Source: Candidatus Blautia intestinipullorum (lineage in GTDB: Bacteria > Bacillota > Clostridia > Lachnospirales > Lachnospiraceae). From it: DNA of 8,206 nucleotides. Location: assembly GCA_019120475.1 (NCBI GenBank), contig DWVA01000169.1, positions 1-8,206 on the forward strand, in the 5' to 3' direction. Below are positions 1 to 6,291 of this stretch, piece after piece. Within the stretch, counting starts at the first letter, position 1. Each line of letters begins with the position of its first letter. The position numbers and the translations under genes are program-made. Below the pieces are notes generated by a model. That model had not been told where the DNA came from and did not search any database. It saw nothing but the letters and a program-made list of their open reading frames with translations.

Positions 1-235
1 GAAGAAAGTAGGACAGCCCCACCAGGATCCCCCAGAAATATTTATCCTTCCGCATCAGCTTTCCCGCCAAAAATCCTCCTGAAAGGCAGGATACCACATA
101 TATGGCTACGATCCCCGCCGCAACGGGAGCAGTTCCCAGATCCAGTCTGAAAACAAGCAGGGCAAGCAGAAGCAGGAATGCTCCTGTCAACGCGTACGCC
201 AGAAAAAGTGATTTTAATACTGTTTTTATTTTCAT
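1..235 (-). CDS. TIGR04086-type small membrane protein, 3' end cut off by window edge
   Basis: Translation from the ATG at 235 gives 78 residues before the window ends, with no stop. It begins MKIKTVLKSLFLAYALTGAF, has a first membrane segment at about residues 8-29, a second at 38-58 (rich in Gly, Ala, Val, with SGGFLAGKLM at its end) and the start of a third at 67. A short basic start, the LAYALT segment and the SCLSGGFLAGK loop match my memory of the TIGR04086 family, about 120-residue four-helix membrane proteins common in Clostridia; their function is unknown. The ribosome site is a run of seven G (250-244) 8 nt before the ATG, and it lies inside a hairpin (separate entry). It follows the surface-protein gene by 61 nt with no clear promoter of its own, so it is probably read through from that gene. 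Family call is from memory; the coding frame is well supported. Confidence 0.75.
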   Translation of the reverse strand, partial: MKIKTVLKSLFLAYALTGAFLLLLALLVFRLDLGTAPVAAGIVAIYVVSCLSGGFLAGKLMRKDKYFWGILVGLSYFL

Positions 236-237
236 AT

Positions 238-277
238 AAAAAGCCCCCCCACTATCAAATATATGGGAAGGCTTTTT
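238..277 (-). terminator. Terminator-like hairpin that contains the next gene's ribosome site
   Basis: In the minus-strand RNA, AAAAAGCCUUCCC (277-265) pairs over 13 bp with GGGGGGGCUUUUU (250-238) around a 14-nt loop. Two of the pairs are U-G wobbles (269 with 246, 268 with 247), which would be A-C mismatches in RNA of the other strand, so the hairpin fits minus-strand transcription. The U run ends 3 nt before the ATG at 235. It lies 19 nt past the stop of the surface-protein gene, as expected for a Rho-independent terminator, but its 3' arm is also the Shine-Dalgarno sequence of the downstream membrane-protein gene. It may therefore end most transcripts and mask the ribosome site in the rest. 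Confidence 0.6.
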
Positions 278-296
278 TTATATTCCTCTGTAAAGA

Positions 297-1994
297 TTAT
301 TTTCTTTTTCTGAGATAAATGATCACTGCGATGGTCACTACCGCCGCTGCAGCAAGGATCACAAAGGGAGCAATCGGTGTAGAATCCCCCGTGTTGACCG
401 CGTCTGTGGAATCACTGCTGTCCTCCTGTACGGATGTGTCTGTCTCATTCTGGTCCGCAGTGGTCTGACTGCTGCTCTGGCTTCCGGAGTTGTCTGAACC
501 GGATGCAGCGGATGTAACTGTATTTTCTGTTCTGTTGTTTTCTGCCGCAGAAGAAGCTGCTGCTGAAGGAGTTGCCGTTGCCTGGGACTCAGAAGTGTCC
601 TCATATCCGTCCGACGCAATTTCTTCTCCCACCAGAGGCTTGCTTCCTGCTATGCCGAAGGGACTGAAAGAATGTGTGCTGAAGACCATTGTGCTTCCAT
701 CTACGCTTGGCACGATCGTTTCCATCGCTCCATTATCCAGAAGATGCTCGATCGTATATTCATAGCCGGCCTTTACCGGAACAGTAACACTGATGTATTC
801 TCCATCCGGGACATGATACTCCGTATCATTTTTCAGATCCCAAAGCTCAAACTCATAGGACTTAAAGATATTAGCCTCTGTCTCGTTGGTAAATTCATAG
901 TCATCCCCGCTGGAAACCCGGAACTGCACATACCAGGGCAGGTTGATCCCTGATACGGAAATGCCGTTGCAGGTATGATTTTCCGCGGCTGCCGCCGCTT
1001 TTTCTTCTTCTGTCAGATCATCTTCAAATTCATCGGGACGGGTATCTTTTTCACTTTCCTTATCCCGGTCAAAAATATTTTTATCTTCCTCCGGCTCTTC
1101 AGCAGGATCCGGCGTCACGCTGACTTCCGGTGTTTCTGCAGCTTCGGGAGTAGGTGTAGCCGCCGGTGTTTCTGTAATTTCCGGTGTTGGTGTTGCTTCA
1201 GGTGTCTCTGAGATCTCCGGTGTCTCCTCCGGTTCAGGCGTTGCTTCCGCCTCTGGCGCTTCTGTGATCTCCGGTGTCTCCTCCGGTTCAGGCGTTTCTT
1301 CCGCCTCTGGCGCTTCTGTGATCTCCGGTGTCTCTTCCGGTTCAGGCGTTGCTTCTGCTCCAGGCGCTTCTGTGATCTCCGGCGTTTCCTCCGGTTCAGG
1401 CGTTGCTTCTGCTTCAGGCGCTTCTGTGATCTCCGGTTCTTCAGTTATCTCAGTTTCAGACTCTTCTCCTGTGCTCTCAGACTCCTGTCCTTCTTCATAA
1501 AAACCGCCGCCGTCTTCTTCACCGCTGTAAGAATCATCATAGGAATCGCCGCCGGATTCTTCTGTATACTCCTCATCTGAGTAATCATTTTCACCGGTAT
1601 CTTCCGCCACTTCACTGCCCTCCGGATTGGTAACTACCACAGTCACACTGCTGTAAATCCCGTCGGATACTCCGTCCCATCCGGAAATCTTCGCCAGATC
1701 AGAAGAATCATACGGATAAAATACCACATCATAAGACTGCACTCTTCCGGAGGGAATGCTGGAACTGTCCACCCATGACAATGTGCCATAGTCGCTTCCC
1801 GGAAGAGATACTTCGGAAAGAGGGACAGGATGCTCGATAGTTACGTTATCCGGGATCAGACTGCTGACCTGGATCTGCTCACTGCTTCCCTGTACCGGCA
1901 AAGGCTGGGTCTGTCCTGCAATTAATGCCGCTGTCAACGCTGCTGCTGCCAAAACCTGTACATTTCTCTTTCCTCTATTTCTTTTTTTCATCAT
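297..1994 (-). CDS. Secreted, cell-wall-anchored surface protein with acidic Pro/Thr/Glu repeat stalk
   Basis: 565 residues. A basic N-terminus plus hydrophobic stretch (residues 1-35) is a Sec signal peptide. Residues 52-122 resemble the small Ig-like modules of Firmicute surface proteins (pattern G-x-L-S-W-x-D, then Q-S-Y-x-V-V-F-x-P). Residues 124-182 are very acidic (Asp, Glu, Gly, Tyr). Residues 185-256 are four 18-residue repeats of the type ETPEITEAPEAEATPEPE, decaying into shorter TPE units to about 297. A second folded domain (340-450) ends in HSFSPFGIAG, a phrase I associate with Lachnospiraceae surface proteins. A Ser/Thr/Gln linker (465-530) leads to DAVNTGDSTP, a membrane helix (541-560) and RKRK, a sortase-type sorting signal lacking the usual Leu-Pro. 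The first of two adjacent ATGs (1994) has AGAGGT 6 nt upstream; the second (1991) is equally possible. It likely sits on the outer wall. Its ligand is unknown. It has its own probable promoter and a downstream terminator-like hairpin. Confidence 0.85.
   Translation of the reverse strand: MMKKRNRGKRNVQVLAAAALTAALIAGQTQPLPVQGSSEQIQVSSLIPDNVTIEHPVPLSEVSLPGSDYGTLSWVDSSSIPSGRVQSYDVVFYPYDSSDLAKISGWDGVSDGIYSSVTVVVTNPEGSEVAEDTGENDYSDEEYTEESGGDSYDDSYSGEEDGGGFYEEGQESESTGEESETEITEEPEITEAPEAEATPEPEETPEITEAPGAEATPEPEETPEITEAPEAEETPEPEETPEITEAPEAEATPEPEETPEISETPEATPTPEITETPAATPTPEAAETPEVSVTPDPAEEPEEDKNIFDRDKESEKDTRPDEFEDDLTEEEKAAAAAENHTCNGISVSGINLPWYVQFRVSSGDDYEFTNETEANIFKSYEFELWDLKNDTEYHVPDGEYISVTVPVKAGYEYTIEHLLDNGAMETIVPSVDGSTMVFSTHSFSPFGIAGSKPLVGEEIASDGYEDTSESQATATPSAAASSAAENNRTENTVTSAASGSDNSGSQSSSQTTADQNETDTSVQEDSSDSTDAVNTGDSTPIAPFVILAAAAVVTIAVIIYLRKRK
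1227..1442 (-). repeat. Four tandem 54-bp repeats inside the surface-protein stalk
   Basis: Units lie at 1442-1389, 1388-1335, 1334-1281 and 1280-1227, each encoding 18 residues of the E-T-P-E-I-T-E-A-P type. Units 1334-1281 and 1280-1227 differ at a single base; the other two differ by a few, mostly silent, changes. A degenerate tail of shorter Thr-Pro-Glu units continues to about 1104. The length is a multiple of three, so gain or loss of units keeps the frame. The high nucleotide identity points to recent duplication or ongoing unit exchange. Confidence 0.9.
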
Positions 1995-2181
1995 ACTTAC
2001 ACCTCTGTTTATTTTCCCACCAACTAATGATCTACAATCTATCGTATAAAACTCTGTATTTATTTTCTATATGTTAAACTGAAATTTATTTTCTTTTATC
2101 TTAACAAAAACCTAATGCTGTCTGTAATATTAAATTTTCTCTTTTCTCCTGAAATAAAAGAAAAAAGCAAACAATTTTTCC

Positions 2182-2229
2182 GTCTTTTACGACACACGTA
2201 TTATAACACAGTTCTGTTTTTTTCGACAC
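2182..2229 (-). repeat. Pair of direct repeats bracketing the surface-protein promoter
   Basis: GTGTCGAAAAAAACAG (2229-2214) and GTGTCGTAAAAGACGG (2195-2180) match at 13 of 16 bases and are 34 bp apart, about three helix turns. The first overlaps the -35 region, the second lies at the expected transcription start. This arrangement would suit a repressor or response regulator, but the repeats may be chance in AT-rich DNA. Confidence 0.35.
2200..2228 (-). promoter_or_regulatory. Probable sigma-A promoter of the surface-protein gene
   Basis: On the minus strand a perfect TATAAT (2205-2200) is preceded by TGT, giving an extended -10 element (TGTTATAAT). Seventeen nt further upstream is TGTCGA (2228-2223), a poor -35, which the extended -10 can make up for. 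Transcription would start near 2193, leaving a leader of about 195 nt. No better candidate was found closer to the gene. Confidence 0.55.
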
Positions 2230-2295
2230 CCCCAAATTGTATTTTTTTCAAAAACGAATTGTGTCCCCACACCCTTTTTTCAACCTTTTTTTCCC

Positions 2296-2337
2296 ATGAT
2301 AAAAACCGGTATCCTGACGAAAAACCGGTTCTATCAT
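2296..2337 (-). terminator. Hairpin after the last gene of the ktr-pit operon, probable terminator
   Basis: In minus-strand RNA the stem AACCGGU (2330-2324) with ACCGGUU (2310-2304) closes a 13-nt loop and runs straight into a five-U stretch (2305-2301), giving a Rho-independent terminator 12 nt past the stop codon at 2343. A further outer pairing AUGAUA/UAUCAU (2337-2332 with 2301-2296) could extend the stem. The U tract is short and partly inside the stem, so termination strength is uncertain. Confidence 0.6.
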
Positions 2338-2342
2338 CGCGC

Positions 2343-2933
2343 CTATTTCATTAGCAAAGAAAATTGTCTGATAATTCTGGTCAATTCTCCTGTAACAGCG
2401 TCTACCCCCTCTTCTGACTGCTTCCAGTTATCCTTTCTGATCCCGTCAGGAAAAGAGGGACATACAAAAAATTCCGTTTCAGGATATACGTGCTGATAAT
2501 ACATCAGCACACGCCTGGAATGATAAGATTTGCAGCACAGGATCGCTTTTGTTACAAGAATCCCCGCTTCATCTGTCACTTTTTTAGAAAACAGAGCGTT
2601 TTCGTAAGTATAGGTAGCGCGCTCCTCCCGCAGAATATCTTTTGGCGCAACGCCATTTTCAATGAGAACATGCCGGAGAAATTCCCATTCTGTCTGATAT
2701 TGTCCGGAATATTTTTCTTTTTCTGACAAAACACCGGAAAAAGCTCCCATCGTTATACTGTACTTCCCGCTGGGCAGGATATACCTCCCATATCCCTTTC
2801 TATAGAGTTCGGCAGCTTTTTCCGCCATCTGCGGATATCCGTTCCCAGGTACAAAAATAATATCCGCCTTTTCCGGCTGGTCTTCTACAAATATAAATTC
2901 TTCCGTCTGTTTTAAAAATTCCTGATACGTCAT
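2343..2933 (-). CDS. YdcF/DUF218 family protein
   Basis: 196 residues from the ATG at 2933, chosen because AAGGAG (2948-2943) lies 9 nt upstream. The open frame extends to a GTG at 2981, but those extra residues (RRFRNST...) cover the ribosome site and do not look like protein. Family marks are ADIIFVPGNG (residues 23-32, the first strand and Gly-rich turn), EERATYTYENALFSKK (103-118) and ILCCKSYHSRRVLM (131-144, with the conserved His-x-x-Arg). DUF218 proteins such as E. coli YdcF and SanA have a nucleotide-binding-like fold and ill-defined roles, some linked to cell-envelope integrity. No membrane helix is visible here, so this is a cytosolic version. It follows the amidase by 57 nt and is the last gene before the terminator, so it shares that transcript. 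Confidence 0.8.
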   Translation of the reverse strand: MTYQEFLKQTEEFIFVEDQPEKADIIFVPGNGYPQMAEKAAELYRKGYGRYILPSGKYSITMGAFSGVLSEKEKYSGQYQTEWEFLRHVLIENGVAPKDILREERATYTYENALFSKKVTDEAGILVTKAILCCKSYHSRRVLMYYQHVYPETEFFVCPSFPDGIRKDNWKQSEEGVDAVTGELTRIIRQFSLLMK

Positions 2934-2990
2934 CTGCTGTTTCTCCTTCCCGGCCAGTGTACTGTTCCTAAACCGCCGCACTCCGACTTT

Positions 2991-3755
2991 TTATTTTGTT
3001 ACAATTACGGTACTATAGCCGTCGTCACGCAGTCTCTGTTCCATGTCAACGGCATTTCCCAACTGCTGAAATGCTCCTGTCTGCACTTTATAGAGATCAT
3101 TTTCATGAAGAAGGAACGACGGATACCCCTGATCTGTTAACTGATACAGCATACGGTCCGCATTTTCCCGGTCCCGGAAAGCCCCGGTCTGTACACGATA
3201 GTACAAAGGCACCTCAACGGTTTCTTCTGTCAATGTGCCAAGAATAGCTTCGGCAATGCTCCGGGCGATCTCTTCCCGATTATCATCAAAAAACCGGTTA
3301 TCCTTATCTGTATTCAAAAATCCGGTCTCAATAAGCAGAGCCGGCATTTTTGTCCTGCGGAGCACTACAAGTCCAGGACGCTCTTTCACACCGATCTCCC
3401 GGAATCCCACTTCTCCCAGCGCCCCGACAATATTCTGCGCCATGTCGTATTTTATCCCGTTTTTATCGTACACCAGAACTTCAACGCCCTCATACTGGTT
3501 GTCAGAGGGACTGCTGTTTCTGTGGAAAGATATAAAATAATCGGCTCCCGATTCATTCGCAAGCTTTGCTTTTTCAAAAGGCGTCTGATATTCATCAGTA
3601 GTCCTTGTGTATACAACGTCGATCCCGTTCTTTTCCAGAATCCTTCCTACATCCAGAGCAAGCTGCAGATTATCATCTTTTTCACTTCTCCCCTGGTAGA
3701 CGGCTCCCGGATCGCTTCCCCCATGTGCAGGAAGCAGTTTGCGGAAATTTTCCAC
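2991..3755 (-). CDS. N-acetylmuramoyl-L-alanine amidase (Amidase_3) with C-terminal SPOR domain, CwlC-like
   Basis: 254 residues. The zinc amidase domain (about 8-175) keeps the zinc ligands His11 (AHGGSDPGA), Glu25 (GRSEKDDN) and His78 (SFHRNSS) and the catalytic Glu143 (ALLIETGF). It would cut the bond between muramic acid and the stem peptide. Residues 185-254 form a SPOR domain with two YxVQTGAF half-repeats, which in this fold binds glycan strands lacking stem peptides. Length, order of domains and lack of a signal peptide match Bacillus CwlC, a mother-cell lysis enzyme of sporulation. The start is a GTG with AGGAAG 6 nt upstream; an in-frame TGA at 3773-3771 rules out a longer form. The N-terminus is odd: the family reads K-I-hydrophobic-D-x-G-H-G-G, but here it is RKLLPAHGG, without the Asp and the Gly before the His, and it is encoded within a 41-bp palindrome. 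Activity is plausible but not certain. Confidence 0.85.
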   Translation of the reverse strand: MENFRKLLPAHGGSDPGAVYQGRSEKDDNLQLALDVGRILEKNGIDVVYTRTTDEYQTPFEKAKLANESGADYFISFHRNSSPSDNQYEGVEVLVYDKNGIKYDMAQNIVGALGEVGFREIGVKERPGLVVLRRTKMPALLIETGFLNTDKDNRFFDDNREEIARSIAEAILGTLTEETVEVPLYYRVQTGAFRDRENADRMLYQLTDQGYPSFLLHENDLYKVQTGAFQQLGNAVDMEQRLRDDGYSTVIVTK

Positions 3756-3768
3756 AAACTGCTTCCTG
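3728..3768 (-). promoter_or_regulatory. 41-bp near-perfect palindrome over the amidase ribosome site and start codon
   Basis: CAGGAAGCAGTTTG occurs at 3728-3741 and its exact reverse complement at 3755-3768. The 13 bases between are also palindromic (GGAAA/TTTCC around the centre at 3748) apart from one pair, which becomes a U-G wobble in minus-strand RNA. The Shine-Dalgarno AGGAAG (3767-3762) is in one arm, the GTG start (3755-3753) at the arm/loop border, and the other arm encodes residues 5-9. No U run follows, so it is not a terminator. As RNA it would mask the start of the amidase gene. It may instead be the scar of a template switch. Confidence 0.8.
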
Positions 3769-3799
3769 TATCACGTAATCCTTCTTTGCCGGAAAGATT

Positions 3800-4423
3800 T
3801 TATGAATTTTTCATAACCACGTTCTGCACGGTATCCGCTACATGTTCACAGGCATCTGCGCATTTCTCCATATAGCTGTAGATTTCTCTCCATGCAATGA
3901 TCTTGATAGCGTCTTTTTCTGTCACGTGAAGATCTCTCATTCCTGTTACAAAAAGCTGGTCTGCTTTTTCTTCCAGTTCATTGATCCGGATGATCCTCTC
4001 CTTAAGGGTTTTCGAACGGCGGAAATCCGCAAAGTCCTTCATCATATTTTTCATTTCTTCGCAGCACTGGGAGACAACGCCCATAAGGTCAACGGCGTCT
4101 TTTCTGATCTCTTCTACGTTATTGATATAAACACGGATCAGGACGTCTTCCAGCTTGTCCGTCACCTCGTCGATATTGTCGCCGAGAGAGGCAATGTCTT
4201 CCCGTTCAATAGGCACAATAAAAGCTCTGGCAAGACTGTCCATAACCTGATGCCTTTTGTTATCAGCTTTATGCTCGATCTCGTGGATCTCATCCAGACG
4301 CATCTGAATTTCTTCGGCATTATAATTCTCCAGGACTTTCTTCAGCAGCTGCGCCGCTTCGCAGGAAGCTTCCGCGCTTTCAATAAATTTCTCAAAATAA
4401 AACATATCCTGTTTTTTTGACAT
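3800..4423 (-). CDS. DUF47 / PhoU-like protein, partner of the phosphate transporter
   Basis: 207 residues from the ATG at 4423, chosen because GGAGGA (4436-4431) lies 7 nt upstream. The frame is open back to 4477 but that extension overlaps the transporter gene's end and the ribosome site. The protein is all-helical and charged, like PhoU, with two related helical halves carrying metal-binding-type acidic motifs: IHEIEHKAD (residues 45-53), DNIDEVTDKLED (82-93) and INELEEKAD (147-155). DUF47 (COG1392) proteins are about 205-215 residues long and are typically encoded beside PiT transporters, whose activity they are thought to control. Here the gene follows the transporter by only 19 nt, as expected. 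No membrane segment is visible, so it probably acts on the cytosolic face of the transporter. Confidence 0.9.
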   Translation of the reverse strand: MSKKQDMFYFEKFIESAEASCEAAQLLKKVLENYNAEEIQMRLDEIHEIEHKADNKRHQVMDSLARAFIVPIEREDIASLGDNIDEVTDKLEDVLIRVYINNVEEIRKDAVDLMGVVSQCCEEMKNMMKDFADFRRSKTLKERIIRINELEEKADQLFVTGMRDLHVTEKDAIKIIAWREIYSYMEKCADACEHVADTVQNVVMKNS

Positions 4424-4442
4424 TTTTTCATCCTCCATAAAT

Positions 4443-5495
4443 TTAAAAGATATACATAAATATTTTGGCCATAACAAAGCTGATCAGACCGCATCCCGGA
4501 AATGTAAAGATCCAGGTAAGCATCATATCCTTTACTACTGAGAAATTGATCGCTGACAAACGTCTGACAGCGCCCACACCCATGATGGAACTCGTTTTTG
4601 TATGTGTCGTAGAAACCGGGATTCCAAATACGCTGGAAAACAGAAGACAGAACGCGCCTGCCAGATCCGCAGCGAATCCCTGGTATTTTTCCAGTTTCAC
4701 CATATCCATACCTACAGATTTGATGATCTTTTCTCCTCCCACGCTGGTTCCCAGCGCCATCACAACACTGCAGAGAAGCATCAGCCAGACAGGAATCTGC
4801 ATTCCGGAAACTTCATTCTGACCGTTGGAAAAAGCGATTCCCAAAAACAGTACGCCGATAAATTTCTGGCCGTCCTGAGCGCCGTGCATAAAGCTCATTG
4901 CCGCTGCTCCGGCTATCTGAGCGCCTCCGAAAAAGGTATTTGTCCTGCGGCGGTCCAGGTTCCGGCATACAACTGTCAGTATTTTACAGATAACCCAGCC
5001 GCTGGCAAAACCAAGGGCCAGACTGAGAACCAGTCCGTAAAGGACCTTTACCCATTCTCCCATATTTACTCCGCCGATTCCCTGCTGAATGGCGATCGCC
5101 GCGCCGGTAAGTCCTGCGATCAGACTATGGCTTTCACTGGTGGGGATACCAAAAATAGACGCCCCTACGCTGTAAACCACAATGGAAAAAAGCGCTGCGC
5201 ATAAAGCGATCATGGCTTCATCCGTGCTGTTTCCAAAATCAACCATATTGCTGATAGTGGAAGCTACCGCACTGTTTATCTTTGTCATAACAAGTACGCC
5301 CAGGAAGTTAAAAGCGGCGCTCATCCAGATTGCCTTGCGCACTCCCAGACATCTGGTTGTCACGCAGGTAGCGATAGCATTCGGCGCGTCCGTCCATCCA
5401 TTTACAAAGATCACTCCCAGCGTAAGTAATGTTGTAATGCAAAGTGCGGGATTAGAGGTCATCTGCTGCCAAAAATATGAAAATGATATATCCAT
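4443..5495 (-). CDS. pit: PiT-family inorganic phosphate transporter
   Basis: 350 residues, a highly hydrophobic protein with about ten membrane helices. The two inverted PiT repeats are clear: NGWTDAPNAIAT (residues 32-43, family form G-x-N-D-x-x-N-A-x-A-T) with GIPTSESHSLIAG (116-128) in the first, and HGAQDGQKFIGV (204-215) with GIPVSTTHTKTSSIMG (291-306) in the second. These loops bind phosphate and the coupling ion. PiT proteins import phosphate with H+ or Na+, often as a metal-phosphate complex, at low affinity. The length fits the short bacterial forms. GGGGAG (5510-5505) is 9 nt before the ATG. The gene starts 30 nt after ktrA and is followed at 19 nt by its DUF47 partner. Coupling ion cannot be read from the sequence. 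I see no Pho-box-like element in the short gap, so expression likely follows the operon promoter. Confidence 0.93.
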   Translation of the reverse strand: MDISFSYFWQQMTSNPALCITTLLTLGVIFVNGWTDAPNAIATCVTTRCLGVRKAIWMSAAFNFLGVLVMTKINSAVASTISNMVDFGNSTDEAMIALCAALFSIVVYSVGASIFGIPTSESHSLIAGLTGAAIAIQQGIGGVNMGEWVKVLYGLVLSLALGFASGWVICKILTVVCRNLDRRRTNTFFGGAQIAGAAAMSFMHGAQDGQKFIGVLFLGIAFSNGQNEVSGMQIPVWLMLLCSVVMALGTSVGGEKIIKSVGMDMVKLEKYQGFAADLAGAFCLLFSSVFGIPVSTTHTKTSSIMGVGAVRRLSAINFSVVKDMMLTWIFTFPGCGLISFVMAKIFMYIF

Positions 5496-5525
5496 TAAAT
5501 TTATCTCCCCGTGTTTTAAATTTTT

Positions 5526-6191
5526 TTATAGTGATTCTTCAAAACGGTCAATGTTGCTTACTTTTCCGATCACCACCATAATATCGTCAGCCTGCAGACG
5601 GTATCCCGGCAGTACCTCGATATTGGTGATCTTGCCGCTCTCAATGGCAATGATATTCAGATTATACTTCGGACGGATGCCCAGTTCCTCAATACTGTAA
5701 CCCTTGATCTTATCGGAAACTCTGATCTGGCGGATCTCCACGCTGTTGTCAAGAGAAACATAATCCAGAAAATTCCTGGAAACAAGCCGCTTGCCCAGTC
5801 TTAAAGCCATATCTCTTTCCGGGTAAACAACCTCCGCGCCGATTTTCTTCAGCACGGCTCCCTGTTCAACGCTGATCGCTTTGGCGATCACTTTGGGAAC
5901 CCCCAGTTCTACAACGCGCATCGTTGTCAGGATCGAAATATCGATTTTTTCTCCGATGCAGACGATCACCACGTCGCAGTTCTGTATTCCGATTTCTCTC
6001 AGTGTCTCCATATCAAGATCATCTGACACAAAAGCATATTCTGTATACTGACGGACTTCTTTCACCTTACTCTCACTGCGGTCAACTACGATTACCTCTT
6101 TTCCCGCTTCCGCCAGAGAGATGGCGAGAGCTGTTCCGAAACGTCCCAGCCCTATTACTCCAAAAGAAGTTGCCTCATTGCTATTTTTCAT
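5526..6191 (-). CDS. ktrA: Potassium uptake regulatory subunit, KtrA/TrkA family
   Basis: 221 residues, a single RCK unit as in KtrA (TrkA of E. coli is a double-length tandem). RCK_N spans about residues 8-125 with the Rossmann nucleotide loop GVIGLGRFG (11-19; Gly14, Gly16, Gly19) and the acidic ribose-binding Asp37 at the end of the second strand (VIVVDRSE). RCK_C spans about 145-221. KtrA forms a cytosolic octameric ring under the KtrB channel, binding ATP/ADP or NAD(H) to gate it; in other Firmicutes the RCK_C domain binds c-di-AMP, which shuts uptake, and this is a reasonable inference here. AAAGG (6205-6201) is 9 nt before the ATG. The gene lies 100 nt after ktrB, a gap that holds a terminator-like hairpin, and 30 nt before the phosphate transporter. 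Confidence 0.93.
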   Translation of the reverse strand: MKNSNEATSFGVIGLGRFGTALAISLAEAGKEVIVVDRSESKVKEVRQYTEYAFVSDDLDMETLREIGIQNCDVVIVCIGEKIDISILTTMRVVELGVPKVIAKAISVEQGAVLKKIGAEVVYPERDMALRLGKRLVSRNFLDYVSLDNSVEIRQIRVSDKIKGYSIEELGIRPKYNLNIIAIESGKITNIEVLPGYRLQADDIMVVIGKVSNIDRFEESL

Positions 6192-6230
6192 CTTTCTTTA
6201 CCTTTATGTGACCTGCACACATATCCTTTC

Positions 6231-6266
6231 TAAAATAAAACTTCCGCGCATCCTTCCAGATGCGGC
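6231..6266 (-). terminator. Terminator-like hairpin between ktrB and ktrA, possible attenuator
   Basis: In minus-strand RNA CCGCAUC (6265-6259) pairs with GAUGCGCGG (6252-6244) with one bulged C and a 6-nt loop; this is followed by AAG and then UUUUAUUUUA (6240-6231). A weak stem plus interrupted U run suggests partial termination or a processing point within the operon, which would lower ktrA, pit and downstream genes relative to ktrB. Confidence 0.45.
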
Positions 6267-6291
6267 TTTTAAACAAACAATATATTTCCGC

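Larger units (their letters stand above)
1995..2342. other. 348-bp AT-rich intergenic region
   Basis: This is the only long gap between genes. Reading on the minus strand it holds, in order, the terminator-like hairpin of the ydcF-type gene (2337-2296), a probable promoter (2228-2200), a roughly 195-nt AT-rich untranslated leader and the ribosome site AGAGGT (2006-2001) of the surface-protein gene. I see no riboswitch-like structure in the leader and no convincing small gene. A short direct repeat TAGATTGTAGAT lies at about 2030-2041 in the leader. Confidence 0.6.

Noticed and set aside
1227..1442. CRISPR-like repeat array
   Set aside because: The units abut with no spacers and are in frame within a protein stalk.
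1264..1500. Plus-strand frame with Gly-Val-Ser-Ser-Gly repeats
   Set aside because: It is the antisense of the Pro/Thr/Glu repeats of the surface protein; repeats without stops stay open in several frames.
2934..2981. Longer start (GTG at 2981) for the YdcF-type protein
   Set aside because: The extension runs across the AAGGAG ribosome site at 2948-2943, and family similarity begins only after the ATG at 2933.
3728..3768. Palindrome as a Rho-independent terminator after DUF47
   Set aside because: No U run follows on the transcribed strand, and the structure overlaps the next gene's start.
4424..4477. Longer start (ATG at 4477) for the DUF47 protein
   Set aside because: It overlaps the end of the transporter gene and covers the GGAGGA site; the ATG at 4423 has ideal spacing and matches family length.
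4602..5204. Long plus-strand frame of about 200 codons
   Set aside because: Antisense to the phosphate transporter, with no ribosome site and no family features.
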